From assembly GCA_026706935.1 (NCBI GenBank), contig JAPOXV010000004.1, forward strand, positions 144,001 to 208,000: a stretch of DNA of 64,000 bases. The letters are read 5' to 3'. Shown here in pieces: positions 48,816 to 58,726 of the stretch (its first letter is position 1; every line of letters starts with the position of its first letter). This DNA is from Gammaproteobacteria bacterium (GTDB lineage: Bacteria > Pseudomonadota > Gammaproteobacteria > Pseudomonadales > Azotimanducaceae). The position numbers and the translations under genes were made by a program. A model generated the notes under the pieces. The model searched no databases. It saw only the letters and a program-made list of their open reading frames with translations, and had not been told where the DNA came from.

Positions 48816-49901
48816 ATGGCTGAATCGAATTTGATCACGACCCTTGATGAGTTTCAAGAGGAATATCGAAAAGGCATCGGCACAGTCTTACCACATCGAC
48901 CCTCTAAACAAGCGACGGTTGATAACTTACGCCGTTATGCTGACGGTGTAGGCGACTACAACCCGTTATTCAGGTCGCCCGAATATGCCAATTCCAGTCG
49001 CTATGAAGACCTCATCTCGGCACCGACGTTCTTGTACGCAGTTACCCTTGGAGTCGTGGCGGGCGAAACGGGTGCCATCAATCGAGCACGTGTAAATACT
49101 CAGTACCTTCCAGTGAATTACGCAGGGGCGGAAATTGACTTCCTCCGACCGATCTGGCGCGATGACACGATTACAGCAACGGAAACTGTTGGTGAGACGA
49201 TACGTAAGACGAGCTCGCGCATAGGACCGATCAACTTCAATACAGGACTCGTCGAGTTCACAAACCAGCGCAAGGAAGTCGTAGCGACGATCAAAACCTT
49301 GATGGCTCGCTATCAAAATACTGGTGGGACCCTGGAGTACAACCGCGAAGCGAAAGAACCCACGCAACGAACAATCGTACCGGCAGATCCGCTGGTCTTC
49401 GAGAGGAAAAGGCAAGGTAGCGATGTGCTCTACTGGGAAGATGTCGTTGAAGGGGACACACTCGATCCTTTGCAGAAAGGTACCTACTCCGTGACCGAGC
49501 TGTTTCTGTTCACCCATGGCGTACTTGGCACGGGTCGTAGCACACGTGCAGCTTTAGCGGCGGAAGGTTCGACGGATCTTGGGGGCGGGGGCCGATTTGA
49601 TGAAGAACACGCTCAGAAACGACGCAATATGCCTGGTCAATTTGATTACGGTCCACAGCGCGTGTGTTGGCTGGCACAGGCTGCAACTGATTGGATGGGC
49701 GATCACGGCACGTTAAGAAAACTTCATGCCTCAATTCGTCACCCCAATGTTGTCGGGGATACGAACACCGTCATAGGTAATGTGAATAAAAAGTACATCG
49801 AAGGCGACGACCACTTGGTTGAGTTATCGATCGAGAACCAGAATCAATCAGGTTTAGCTACGGCATTCGCGACAGCGACCGTGACACTCCCTACTAATTA
49901 A
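48816..49901 (+). CDS. MaoC-like double-hotdog dehydratase
   Basis: The 361-aa protein consists of two hotdog halves. The N-terminal half resembles the FAS1-type dehydratase region (VDNLRRYADGVGDYNPLFRS, then YEDLISAPTFLYAVT). The C-terminal half is MaoC-like, with THGVLGTGRSTRAA and SIRHPNVVGDTNTV. Such proteins hydrate or dehydrate 2-enoyl-CoA. The catalytic Asp-His pair is plausible at GDYNPLF in the first half, but a hydratase-type His is not obvious there, so activity is inferred. It follows the PhyH gene. A beta-oxidation-like step on a hydroxylated acyl or side chain would fit both. Confidence 0.75.
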   Translation: MAESNLITTLDEFQEEYRKGIGTVLPHRPSKQATVDNLRRYADGVGDYNPLFRSPEYANSSRYEDLISAPTFLYAVTLGVVAGETGAINRARVNTQYLPVNYAGAEIDFLRPIWRDDTITATETVGETIRKTSSRIGPINFNTGLVEFTNQRKEVVATIKTLMARYQNTGGTLEYNREAKEPTQRTIVPADPLVFERKRQGSDVLYWEDVVEGDTLDPLQKGTYSVTELFLFTHGVLGTGRSTRAALAAEGSTDLGGGGRFDEEHAQKRRNMPGQFDYGPQRVCWLAQAATDWMGDHGTLRKLHASIRHPNVVGDTNTVIGNVNKKYIEGDDHLVELSIENQNQSGLATAFATATVTLPTN

Positions 49902-49979
49902 GTTGGTCGGCATTCAAGCTCCGACCTAGTCGACGCAAATTGCGCAAAGCAAGAATTTAGGATCTAAACATTTGGATAG

Positions 49980-50011
49980 GGCGAGCAAACGTTCCAATAC
50001 GGTTGCTCGCC
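49980..50011. repeat. Inverted repeat between the MaoC-like gene and the TonB receptor
   Basis: GGCGAGCAA and TTGCTCGCC form a perfect 9-bp stem with a 14-base loop, 78 bp past the MaoC-like stop and in a 261-bp convergent gap. No T-run follows on either strand, so a terminator is only possible. No gene is visible in the remainder of the gap. Confidence 0.4.
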
Positions 50012-50162
50012 TGAGTATGCCGATGCCACGATCGGTAGTGGCCGTCGCTACGATGACGCCTCTATATCGAAGCGACCGAGGTCCTCGCCGTACACCGGCA
50101 GCGGCTAATCACTCGGAGCTCGCTAGATCACGTTCTTCACACGAGCGTCGTGTCTCTCACCG

Positions 50163-53018
50163 CTACGGTTGAGGTCGCCACCGCACTTGTGCACCAATTT
50201 GCCTAGGTTCAGTCAGTGAGCCTTGTAGGTCGATAGATATCGATTCAGAAATACCGATCTTGTCGAACACGTTCTGCACGTATACGCTGGAAGACCAAAC
50301 ACCATCTGCCGAATCCCAGTTGGCGCGTAAATCCAAACGACTGTACGCAGGAATCTCGTTCTTTGGAATGTTGCCCGCACGTTGTGGCCAACGTGCACCG
50401 GTGTAACTCCACGTGCCGAGTAGCTGCAATGCCCCTCTTTCCGCTAGAGGAATCTGATACGCGGTCGTCAGCGCTAATTTATGGTTGGGCATTTGTGGAA
50501 GTTCATCGCCAGTGTGATCTCTCGGGATGGGTACGCGGTTGGTATCTTGAAAGTCATCAGACGTACCTACGACACCATCAGGTCCTGCAGGATCTGCGCG
50601 AGGATTCGTGAATACGTAGTCCTCGAATTCCTGATCCGGATCCGCCCGAACGACCGTACTATGCGTTCCCAGTTTGGATTGAAGATGGTTGTAGAAACCC
50701 GATAGTCGCCAACGATCATTCAGGTGAAATAAGAACTCGCCTTCGAATCCCCAGATTTGCGTGCTGTCGCCAACGTTAATGGTATGTTCGCGTAGGGGTG
50801 TGTCGTCGGTCGGTTGCAGAAATATCGGGTCTACCGGTTGCAGAGCGGTCAGCTGGTAGTTTTCGAAGTCTTGTAGGAACAAACCACCCGTGAACTGCAG
50901 CCTACTGTCGAGGAAGAGACCTTTAAGACCAAACTCGTAATTGATGAGCTCTTCCTCGTCAAAGCTACTCTTGACATCTAAATACTGCCAGTTGAACCCT
51001 CCGGCTCGATAGCCTGTCGACAGGCGACCGTAATACATCAGGTTTTCTCTTAATACATACTCGAGACTGACATGACCGATTACCGCTTCCCAAGACGTTG
51101 GTGTCGGCGAGCCTGCACTGCCGGTAAATACCACCGGCACGCCCGTGCCAAAGAAATCACCTACGAACAGACTGTTCGGCAGTGTTCCTGGCAGCGAATC
51201 ACCAATGACATCCACAACGTCGGGTGGTACAACACGGGTTCTGACCTTATCGTCCTTGGTCCAACGAAGTCCACCCGAAAGGTTCCAATGGTCGTCGAAC
51301 TGGTATTCCAAGTTGACGAACGCAGCGCGTGTTTCTGACGTTGTCGCACTAAAGAACGAACTGCTTCGTACGTGGTCGGTACCCATTGGGCAACCAACCC
51401 CGAAGCTCCCGAAGACGATTCCGGTATTCGGATCACCAAAACGAGGAATGAAAAAATCGTCCAAATATGACTGACAGCTGGTCACGACAGTTTGGCCAAA
51501 TATCGGCGAAGCTGCGACAGCCGCTTCATCTGCATCCACGAATCTCCACGGTGCTGCGTAGTTGAAGCCTCCTTGGTCCCAGAACGTCTCATTCTCATAG
51601 CTATAGATTCCAGCTACATAGTTGAAAGGACCGTCAAAGTTCGAAATTAACTGAAGTTCATGTGACGTTTCGTCATTCATGAAACGGTGAATGGTCTCAG
51701 TATCTTCGAATGCCAACCCGGCTGCCGCTAGCGTTGTCCAACACGTATGTTCATCGGTCATGCCAACCGTGGGGCAATCAACTTGGATTGAGGTTTCGAG
51801 ATCTGCGGGTACACTCGGTTCACCTGGTCGGCCGACCCGTGCTGTGCCATCCCCATCCTGTCCCGCGGCAGTTTGCGTTTCACCATCGCCTAGGGTGTAT
51901 CGCAATAAAAGCGAATCGGAAAATGCCCAATCGATGTTCAGTTTTACGCGTGTCGTTTCACTGTCTTGCACACCGTTGCGGTTGCTAGCGATTACGTTCC
52001 GTAGATCATCGCAATGAACTTCAGCGTCAATCGGCGTGGTTTGAAAGACGCTTGTACCACTCACACCGGTAATCGGTGGGTTATCACATTCGGTGAGTGA
52101 CGGCATTGGTTGGTCATATAAGAACCAATTACCTTGCCGTGGGTTGTTTCGAGCCACATCGGCAAACCGCACTAAAGCTTCTTCTGAACCTTGATCTTGC
52201 GTGTACTCATAACCGAGATTGACATCGAGCGCATCGTTCTTGAAGCGCAATTGTGGTGAGAATGAACGTTGGTCAGGGGCTCCCAAATCATTGCCTCCGC
52301 CGATATTCTCCTGAGAACCGTCGCCCGTTAGAAAGCCGCCACGTATGCGATAGAACAACGAATCCGTAATGGCTCCCCCAATCGCGGCATTAATACGTTG
52401 CGTCATCTGGTCCGTTACTTCTGCAAGCACGATCGTATCTCGTTCAGCAGTCGGTTTACGCGTGTGATAGCTAATCGATCCCGCAATCGAGTTTCGACCG
52501 TTTAGGGTACCTTGAGGACCGCGCGCTACCTCAACACGCTCAACATCGAATAGATTCGGTGCGAGTCCGTAAGTGTCAACCGTGTATACACCATCTACAT
52601 AAATTGCGACGGCTAAATCGGAGTGAAGTTCTCGTGCACTCTGTGTCCCGATTCCTCGGATCGTGATGCCCTGACCATCGCTTCTTTGCTGTAATGCCGC
52701 ACTTCCGAATTGAAGTCCGGGGACCAGCTGCTCTAAATCGAGAGCGTTAGAAAGACCTAGTTCCTCGAGCATTTGTGCGCTAAGTGCCGTCAACGTAAGA
52801 GGTACCTCGAGGACGTTCTCTTCACGCTTCTCTGCCGTGACAACGACCTCTTCGATCACGCCTGCCAATTCGTCTTGCTCGTTACCTTCAGCAGTTTGCT
52901 CCTGCTGAGCTTGGACGGTAAAAACGCTCACAATCAGCGCGAGGGAAATACTCTTGTGGAAGAGTGTGAACTTTCTAAAGGGAAAGTCAGACGTGGTTAT
53001 AAGACAGTGATTGAACAT
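50163..53018 (-). CDS. TonB-dependent outer-membrane receptor
   Basis: The 951-aa protein has a signal peptide (hydrophobic SISLALIVSVFTVQA, cleaved before QQEQ), then a TonB-type start VIEEVVVTAEKREE and a plug domain with SDGQGITIRGIGTQ and VERVEVARGPQGTLNGRN. The large beta-barrel has typical GLKGLFLDSRLQFTGGLF and ends with the beta-signal VRWRPQP. It imports a bulky substrate at the outer membrane using TonB/ExbBD energy. CGGAGG lies 8 nt before the ATG. It is divergent from the PEP-synthase-like gene. The ligand cannot be told from sequence. Confidence 0.9.
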   Translation of the reverse strand: MFNHCLITTSDFPFRKFTLFHKSISLALIVSVFTVQAQQEQTAEGNEQDELAGVIEEVVVTAEKREENVLEVPLTLTALSAQMLEELGLSNALDLEQLVPGLQFGSAALQQRSDGQGITIRGIGTQSARELHSDLAVAIYVDGVYTVDTYGLAPNLFDVERVEVARGPQGTLNGRNSIAGSISYHTRKPTAERDTIVLAEVTDQMTQRINAAIGGAITDSLFYRIRGGFLTGDGSQENIGGGNDLGAPDQRSFSPQLRFKNDALDVNLGYEYTQDQGSEEALVRFADVARNNPRQGNWFLYDQPMPSLTECDNPPITGVSGTSVFQTTPIDAEVHCDDLRNVIASNRNGVQDSETTRVKLNIDWAFSDSLLLRYTLGDGETQTAAGQDGDGTARVGRPGEPSVPADLETSIQVDCPTVGMTDEHTCWTTLAAAGLAFEDTETIHRFMNDETSHELQLISNFDGPFNYVAGIYSYENETFWDQGGFNYAAPWRFVDADEAAVAASPIFGQTVVTSCQSYLDDFFIPRFGDPNTGIVFGSFGVGCPMGTDHVRSSSFFSATTSETRAAFVNLEYQFDDHWNLSGGLRWTKDDKVRTRVVPPDVVDVIGDSLPGTLPNSLFVGDFFGTGVPVVFTGSAGSPTPTSWEAVIGHVSLEYVLRENLMYYGRLSTGYRAGGFNWQYLDVKSSFDEEELINYEFGLKGLFLDSRLQFTGGLFLQDFENYQLTALQPVDPIFLQPTDDTPLREHTINVGDSTQIWGFEGEFLFHLNDRWRLSGFYNHLQSKLGTHSTVVRADPDQEFEDYVFTNPRADPAGPDGVVGTSDDFQDTNRVPIPRDHTGDELPQMPNHKLALTTAYQIPLAERGALQLLGTWSYTGARWPQRAGNIPKNEIPAYSRLDLRANWDSADGVWSSSVYVQNVFDKIGISESISIDLQGSLTEPRQIGAQVRWRPQP

Positions 53019-53040
53019 CTGTCATGCCTCCGACGCCGCT

Positions 53041-53070
53041 ATCATGCGACGAAAACTGTACCGGCGTCAA
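53041..53070 (-). promoter_or_regulatory. Candidate promoter for the first TonB receptor
   Basis: TTGACG (53065-53070) and CATGAT (53041-53046) on the minus strand are 18 bp apart. The inferred transcript would start about 15 nt before the ATG, close to the CGGAGG ribosome binding site, which is very short. No Fur-like box was recognised in the 273-bp gap, nor any gene. Confidence 0.3.
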
Positions 53071-53291
53071 TCTACTATACAAAAAATAAATGAAAAAACT
53101 AATTTCTGACGTACGATGCTCTATATTTCCTTCAATTTTTAGAACTAGAAGTCCTACCAAACTGGCTAATCAATTACAAAACGTCGTGTTTTAGCTTATC
53201 GACCTAGCGTTCCGTCCGGAATTTGAATAGATCTAGTTAATATCCTGCTTAGCTCAAATCGAAGTCACCCGTAGCTCCACGAATTAGCGAT

Positions 53292-55943
53292 ATGACAGAG
53301 CCTTTGGTTTTCCCTCTGACCCATGATGCGCCATTGGCTTTGGTAGGCGGAAAAGGTCGATCGTTATCTCGTCTGTGTCGTGGAGGCTTCCTGGTTCCGA
53401 ACGGCCAAATCCTGACTACGACGGCTTACAACACGTTTGTCGACACACACGCAATCCGCGAACCCATACTCAAAGCCTCTTTACCCGATATTCAGTCGGG
53501 CAATGTCGTATTCAGTGAAGCTGAGACACGTGTCAAAAGGCTGTTTGACAGCTATCCACTGTCAGGAGAGCTGGAAAAAGCGATCGCTAGCGTCTACGAA
53601 CATCTAGATGGAAACCATCTACCGCTCGCGGTCCGATCGTCGGCAACATTGGAGGATCAACCAGGACAGTCGTTCGCTGGCCAACACGCCTCCTACCTAA
53701 ACGTCAACAGCTTCGACGCTTTAACCGAAGCTGTAAGGGATTGCTGGGAGTCCCTTTGGTCTGAACGCGCGCTTAGTTACAGGTATCAAGTAGGCATAGA
53801 CAACACAAATGTCGCAATGGCTGTCGTAATTCAGTGCTTGGTTTCAGCTGATGTCTCAGGTGTCTTGTTCACCGCCAACCCCGTGACGGGTGCACGGAAT
53901 GAAATTCATATCAACGCGAGTTATGGCTTCGGCGAAGCCGTAGTAAGTGGCGCGGTTGATCCTGACGAATTCGTACTTGACCGTCCGGCCTTCGGTGTTA
54001 AAACCACCCGGCTAGGTACGACGTCCGACCAAGACGAAGAGCATAACGTTGATGTTGGCGGCGATCAATCTGACGACGCAATTCGATCTGCCACGGCGTG
54101 TTTGACGGCTACTCAGCTAACGACACTCGGTCAACGCGCAGTCGCAATCGAACACCTGTTCCACGATAACCCCCAGGATATCGAATGGGCGTTTGGCGAA
54201 GGTGAGCTCTGGATACTGCAGTCTAGACCCATTACACGGCTGCCACCCGAACCACTCGGCAACGTCCGTTGGGATCCGCCCGAACCAGGCGCATACTTGC
54301 AGCGCTCGCAATGGGTCGAGCATGTCCCCGAACCTGTCAGCACCCTATTCGAAGACTTACACATGCGTCGCTCACTGCAAGAGGCATGGGGTCGTAATCT
54401 GACAAGGCGAGGTAACCACGATTTCGAGGACACGCAACCTCCCGCCAGCTTTGTCTTAACGACAACCGTGAATGGATTCGCGTATCGGCAAGTAGGCGAA
54501 CCGCCTAGTACAGGTAACCTCGCGCCAACTCGAAGAAAACGCTCTTTCCGTTTCGCGCGGTTCTGGTCTCGTCTGCGTGTCTACCTCACGTTCACTCCCA
54601 GATGGCGATACGTCGCGTTACCCCGGTATTTGAAGCAGATTCGGATGTGGGATCAGCTCGATCCATCCTCTGCTTCTGTTGAGCAGCTCTGGAAGGGAAT
54701 CCGTGCATTATCACAAGCGGACGCCGCCTATTGGTTCAACGGGGGAGTTTGGAACGCATTTTCACTTAGTCGTGGTACTGAATCGCAACTTCAGAACTTT
54801 CTTCACGAGTTTGGCGACCACCAGTTTTCGAGTGGTCAATTCTTGAGTGGCATGAGGTCTCCTGCGTTCGATGCCCAACGGAGTTTGTTTGGCATCGCAG
54901 CGCTGATCAAACGTGACGGCGAGCTATTCCGCGCGGTGATTACGCATTCACCTCACCAGATGTTCGGCATATTGAAGTCGAAGTCAGACGACAAGGTCAT
55001 TACCGACGCAATCGATCACCATTTCGCACGATTCGGCCATCAGCTTCGGACACTCGATTTCTGTGAACCGCTAGAACTCGAAAGTCCTCTCAATACGTTA
55101 AACACCCTACACAACTATCTACTTCGAACCGATCTCGATCCTAATGCAAATCGTGAGCGACTCAAACAGGAGCAACTTCACACTCGGAAAAACGCGGGGA
55201 AATACTTCAGCGGCAAGTTGAAGCTGAATTTCTGGTGGCGATTGTGGCTTGCGAGACACTATTACCCTAATCGCGAGATGGCGATGTTCCACTTGGGTAA
55301 AGCATGGACCGTGCTGCGTCCACTCGCGCTCGAGTTAGGTCACCGATTGGTCGATCGAGGCACGCTACACGATGCGGAGGATGTCTTCTATCTCTACGCT
55401 GAGGAACTTGGTCGTGCAATTCGCAGCATCGTCGCTGTCGATCGTTTGCCAGAGACTCACCGCGAAGCCCATTACCCCGACGGGGCAGCGTTACCTGAGT
55501 TAGCCCCAAAAGCAACAGCCCGGCGAACGCTCCGGTCGCGTCGGAAGAGTCTGAAACCGCCTTTTCTGATTCCTGGACCGCCTCCTTGGGCACGCTTACA
55601 TTCACCCGCCGTCGATGAAAAAGCAGAGAGCGTACTTAGAGGTTCACCAGTTAGTCCCGGGCGGGTCTCCGGTGAAGCATGTGTCATCCGTTCGATAGAC
55701 GACTTAGCTGAGCTTCGGTTCGGAACCATTCTCGTTTGCCCTACCACGACGCCTGCCTGGACACCGATATTCCCGCAAGTCATAGGACTGGTAACTGATA
55801 TCGGCGGGATTCTTGCCCATGGTTCGATTGTCGCACGAGAGTTTGGCATCCCGGCCGTGCTAGGGCTTGTTGACGCGACCGAAAAGATTCAAGACGGACA
55901 GATGATCACCGTCGACGGAGACGCAGGTACGGTTCACATCTGA
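53292..55943 (+). CDS. PEP-synthase/rifampin phosphotransferase-like enzyme
   Basis: The 883-aa protein has an N-terminal pyruvate-phosphate-dikinase ATP-binding domain (VGGKGRSLSRLCRGGFLVP; PLAVRSSATLEDQPGQSFAG; QDIEWAFGEGELWILQSRPIT), a middle region of about 350 residues with no obvious family motif, and a C-terminal swivelling domain with the phospho-carrier His843 in GGILAHGSIVAREFGIPAV. The order ATP-grasp, middle domain, His domain is that of rifampin phosphotransferase (RPH) and of PEP synthase, whose PEP/pyruvate barrel is missing. RPH-type proteins phosphorylate rifampicin or unknown hydroxylated molecules. It is divergent from the TonB receptor. Substrate unproven. Confidence 0.8.
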   Translation: MTEPLVFPLTHDAPLALVGGKGRSLSRLCRGGFLVPNGQILTTTAYNTFVDTHAIREPILKASLPDIQSGNVVFSEAETRVKRLFDSYPLSGELEKAIASVYEHLDGNHLPLAVRSSATLEDQPGQSFAGQHASYLNVNSFDALTEAVRDCWESLWSERALSYRYQVGIDNTNVAMAVVIQCLVSADVSGVLFTANPVTGARNEIHINASYGFGEAVVSGAVDPDEFVLDRPAFGVKTTRLGTTSDQDEEHNVDVGGDQSDDAIRSATACLTATQLTTLGQRAVAIEHLFHDNPQDIEWAFGEGELWILQSRPITRLPPEPLGNVRWDPPEPGAYLQRSQWVEHVPEPVSTLFEDLHMRRSLQEAWGRNLTRRGNHDFEDTQPPASFVLTTTVNGFAYRQVGEPPSTGNLAPTRRKRSFRFARFWSRLRVYLTFTPRWRYVALPRYLKQIRMWDQLDPSSASVEQLWKGIRALSQADAAYWFNGGVWNAFSLSRGTESQLQNFLHEFGDHQFSSGQFLSGMRSPAFDAQRSLFGIAALIKRDGELFRAVITHSPHQMFGILKSKSDDKVITDAIDHHFARFGHQLRTLDFCEPLELESPLNTLNTLHNYLLRTDLDPNANRERLKQEQLHTRKNAGKYFSGKLKLNFWWRLWLARHYYPNREMAMFHLGKAWTVLRPLALELGHRLVDRGTLHDAEDVFYLYAEELGRAIRSIVAVDRLPETHREAHYPDGAALPELAPKATARRTLRSRRKSLKPPFLIPGPPPWARLHSPAVDEKAESVLRGSPVSPGRVSGEACVIRSIDDLAELRFGTILVCPTTTPAWTPIFPQVIGLVTDIGGILAHGSIVAREFGIPAVLGLVDATEKIQDGQMITVDGDAGTVHI

Positions 55944-56034
55944 GAACGTGCTTTACGTCAGGCAAGCTGCGAAGCGACGTAACTCTTCGATTTGTATTTA
56001 CGCTAGCGCTTAGACGACAACTAGATCCACCGAA

Positions 56035-57342
56035 CTAGCCCTTCCGCTTCGCGCCGTTTTCTTTACGTTTCTCACCACGCGCAGCGTCGATTTTCTGCTT
56101 CATCTGGTAGATCCAAAGACCATTCTTAACCTCGTCCGATACGGGTTGATCTAACGCCGGTATACGCTTGTATTGGCCACGCTCCATGGCTAGCCTGGTT
56201 GCAACCGTTGTCTTCGGTCCTGAATACGTACCGATCTCAATGAGTCCCGACGAGTAATAGCCCATGCGCTGCAGTAGCTTTTCTGACGCGTTCTCCAATA
56301 CGTCCGGATCGATCGAAAGCTGCCAGTTTTCCTGTTGTCTCAACCAAGGCTTGACGTTTGAGTTCGTCATGATGTAGCGCCACTCATCCGTGTGATTGAC
56401 GCCTGTTCCGTGTAATAAACGGCCATCCATCAACACAACCGTACCGCCTCTGGCTTCGATGTTCACTGCCGGAGGTAATGGACCTACCTCTTCTCCTGGT
56501 TTTGTGTTAGAAACGATCCGATGGCTTGTTGGAATGACCAATGTACCGCCATTGACCTCACTCATGTCCTGCATGATGTAGACCGTGTTCACCAGGATTG
56601 GGGCATGCGGTGTTTGAATCGGATGAATCGCACCGGAATCTTGATGAAGGTTTTGTGGATAGCTTCCAGGGCGAGCGATATTCGAGGCAAATGAATATGC
56701 GTAATGTCCGGGACCCAGCAATTCTCTGTTGAGTTGCTCAATCATCGGTCCACCTTGCACCCATTCTGGGTCGAACTCGATGCACTTGGCGAAACACTCA
56801 CCCTTGTTAACTAACGTCCACATGATGTGGAAGTGTGGCGTCATATCTGCTAAACCACACGCACGTTCCGCCGCAGCCTGCTTCTCAAGACGATCTCGCA
56901 TATAGGAGCATTGGTATTCGCTCATCGCATCTTCAATTAAGCAGAAACCGTATTTCTGAAGATCGCGACGTGCTTTGTTGATGTCTTTCGTTTCTTGTGG
57001 AAGATCGTCAAACTGCTTCCAGTAGTTGTGCTTACGTGGTACCGTTGTATCGTAATACGGGGTACCGTTTAGCCCACCGCCTTCTGCGCTACGCCCTGCT
57101 TCGAACAGTTCACATTTGAAAGGTTCTGTCAACGAACCGTCCGGCCTGGTGGCGCGTACGCCATTCCCGCCAACTGGTGGTTTCAGCCAGGGGTTATTCT
57201 TGTGCATCGAACGAAACGGTTCGCCCGAGCGAAACCATTTGGCGTCCTGCAATTGAGCCTCTTCAGATGACAAAGCTTCCACGTTTTCCGGTAGAAACTC
57301 GGAAGGAATTTCAGACTGATCGTGTTGATGAGATGCATTCAT
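56035..57342 (-). CDS. Phytanoyl-CoA dioxygenase (PhyH) family protein
   Basis: This second Fe(II)/2-oxoglutarate oxygenase is 435 aa, longer than the first. The iron triad is NLHQDSGAIHP (His233, Asp235) and LLHGTGVNHT (His311), with Arg322 in DEWRYIM for 2-oxoglutarate. The N-terminal 130 residues are an extra hydrophilic region with WLKPPVGGNGVRATRPDGS. The C-terminus is very basic (RGEKRKENGAKRKG). It lies between two oppositely oriented or unrelated genes, convergent with the PEP-synthase-like gene. No ribosome binding site is obvious. Substrate is unknown. Confidence 0.85.
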   Translation of the reverse strand: MNASHQHDQSEIPSEFLPENVEALSSEEAQLQDAKWFRSGEPFRSMHKNNPWLKPPVGGNGVRATRPDGSLTEPFKCELFEAGRSAEGGGLNGTPYYDTTVPRKHNYWKQFDDLPQETKDINKARRDLQKYGFCLIEDAMSEYQCSYMRDRLEKQAAAERACGLADMTPHFHIMWTLVNKGECFAKCIEFDPEWVQGGPMIEQLNRELLGPGHYAYSFASNIARPGSYPQNLHQDSGAIHPIQTPHAPILVNTVYIMQDMSEVNGGTLVIPTSHRIVSNTKPGEEVGPLPPAVNIEARGGTVVLMDGRLLHGTGVNHTDEWRYIMTNSNVKPWLRQQENWQLSIDPDVLENASEKLLQRMGYYSSGLIEIGTYSGPKTTVATRLAMERGQYKRIPALDQPVSDEVKNGLWIYQMKQKIDAARGEKRKENGAKRKG

Positions 57343-57589
57343 AGTGGAGATCGAAAAACACTAGTCCGCGTTAAGGAGACTGCTTCGCTCAGCGGTCGGA
57401 CAGTCAACTCAATGACGAGGGACTTGAACGTTCTTCTGTAGGAACGTATTAATCGCCTCTCATTGTAAGCGATGTATATTCCTTGTGATAGATTTAGATT
57501 GGGCAACAATACGAACTCGCCGAAACACGGAACTGATCAGCAGCTATTTCCTTTTTAAGAGTCTATTGCGATTGATCGAGGGCCGACGA

Positions 57590-58441
57590 TCAATCACTTG
57601 ACCTTGTGTTTACTTTGTCCGAATCAATCCCTACACCGTCTTCTGGTTGCACTTCCCATACCTCTAATTCAGGATTTGTTAACAATTCGTCAATCAGGCG
57701 AGAATTACCGCCAATGTAGGTGGTATCTAGGTCTATATCGACCATCAACCACCAGGAAAGATCATCAGCCCAGACGATATTCGCTGTGTTATCTATTACA
57801 GTCTTGGAACGAGACAAGTGTGCGAATTCCGGTATTCTCTCGTCAACTTTATCAGTCCACCCCCAGCTCTTAAATACGACGACGTTCTCATCCTTTACGG
57901 TAAAAAACCTTGTATCGATCATGGATAGTGGCGCTCGAAATAGATCGTATATCCGACCCGAACCTCCATGGATACCAATCTTTTGGGTTCGAGGGACATG
58001 TTCAAAGTAATCCCACCCCCACCCGACCCAAACTGCGAGCCAACAGTCTCGGTGATTGGTATGACGCATCAATGTTTTTTTAAGTGGAACCGAAACAACG
58101 CGTGGTATCAAACCCACATCCGGCGGCCAGATTTCATCGTCGAACACACTAGATACGAAGATCTTTTCCCATTGCATTGAAGCGTGAGCTACAGCGCCGG
58201 TGCGCTCCGTTATTTCTCGCCACGACGTCGATTTATGGATTCGATTCTGCCCTTCGATTCGCCAACAAGGGTGAAAGATGCGAGCGTAACGCTCAAACCC
58301 TTTAGGTATTAGTGTCGCAACGCTATTCGTCTTGAACGCGTCGAGTCTCACGATACCCGTCAGTGCGGTCTGTAGATTGGATACTGCCTTCAACACACCT
58401 GAAATATACGTTGAAATACCTAAACACGAAACGATTATCAA
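57590..58441 (-). CDS. Conserved hypothetical protein, resembles an actinobacterial family
   Basis: I do not know a function. The product of up to 283 aa contains GFERYARIFHPCWR, HASMQWEKIF, CWLAVWVGWGWD, and LSWWLMVDIDLDTTYIGGNS with LIDELLTNPELEVWEVQPED. I recall these motifs from uncharacterised actinobacterial proteins. It is Trp-rich, with no signal peptide or membrane segment. Codon use looks more AT-rich than its neighbours. The start is uncertain: the TTG at 58441 has no ribosome binding site, and a GTG 15 codons later is equally poor. It is divergent from the ARPP-1 gene across 285 bp. Confidence 0.65.
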   Translation of the reverse strand: MIIVSCLGISTYISGVLKAVSNLQTALTGIVRLDAFKTNSVATLIPKGFERYARIFHPCWRIEGQNRIHKSTSWREITERTGAVAHASMQWEKIFVSSVFDDEIWPPDVGLIPRVVSVPLKKTLMRHTNHRDCWLAVWVGWGWDYFEHVPRTQKIGIHGGSGRIYDLFRAPLSMIDTRFFTVKDENVVVFKSWGWTDKVDERIPEFAHLSRSKTVIDNTANIVWADDLSWWLMVDIDLDTTYIGGNSRLIDELLTNPELEVWEVQPEDGVGIDSDKVNTRSSD

Positions 58442-58726
58442 TTTAAACGCGATGACGCGACATTGTGTTGACTAAATGCAGCGGAGATGTTCGTCCGCGC
58501 TACCTTCCCTTTGTTCCACATTACTGATTCGACGAAAGCGCTCAAATTCACTATTGAAAAGATGCGGGTGCCTTCTCGTGGTGAATCCGTTCGGCGTTAG
58601 ATTACTTTGCGACACAACTTATCGCATGTCCTTTCACAATTCACTACCGTTTGCTGCAAAGAGGTAATCCGATAAACCCAGCGATTCACGAATTCATGTT
58701 ACTAACCCTTTAGATGGAGATCCTTC
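58442..58726. other. 285-bp divergent intergenic region
   Basis: It lies between the hypothetical gene (-) and the ARPP-1 gene (+) and should hold both promoters. A short plus-strand frame at 58476-58667 has no ribosome binding site or recognisable product. I see no RNA gene or repeat. Confidence 0.4.

Noticed and set aside
49972..50172. Small open frame of 66 codons on the plus strand
   Set aside because: It lies in a convergent gap over an inverted repeat, has no ribosome binding site and no recognisable product.
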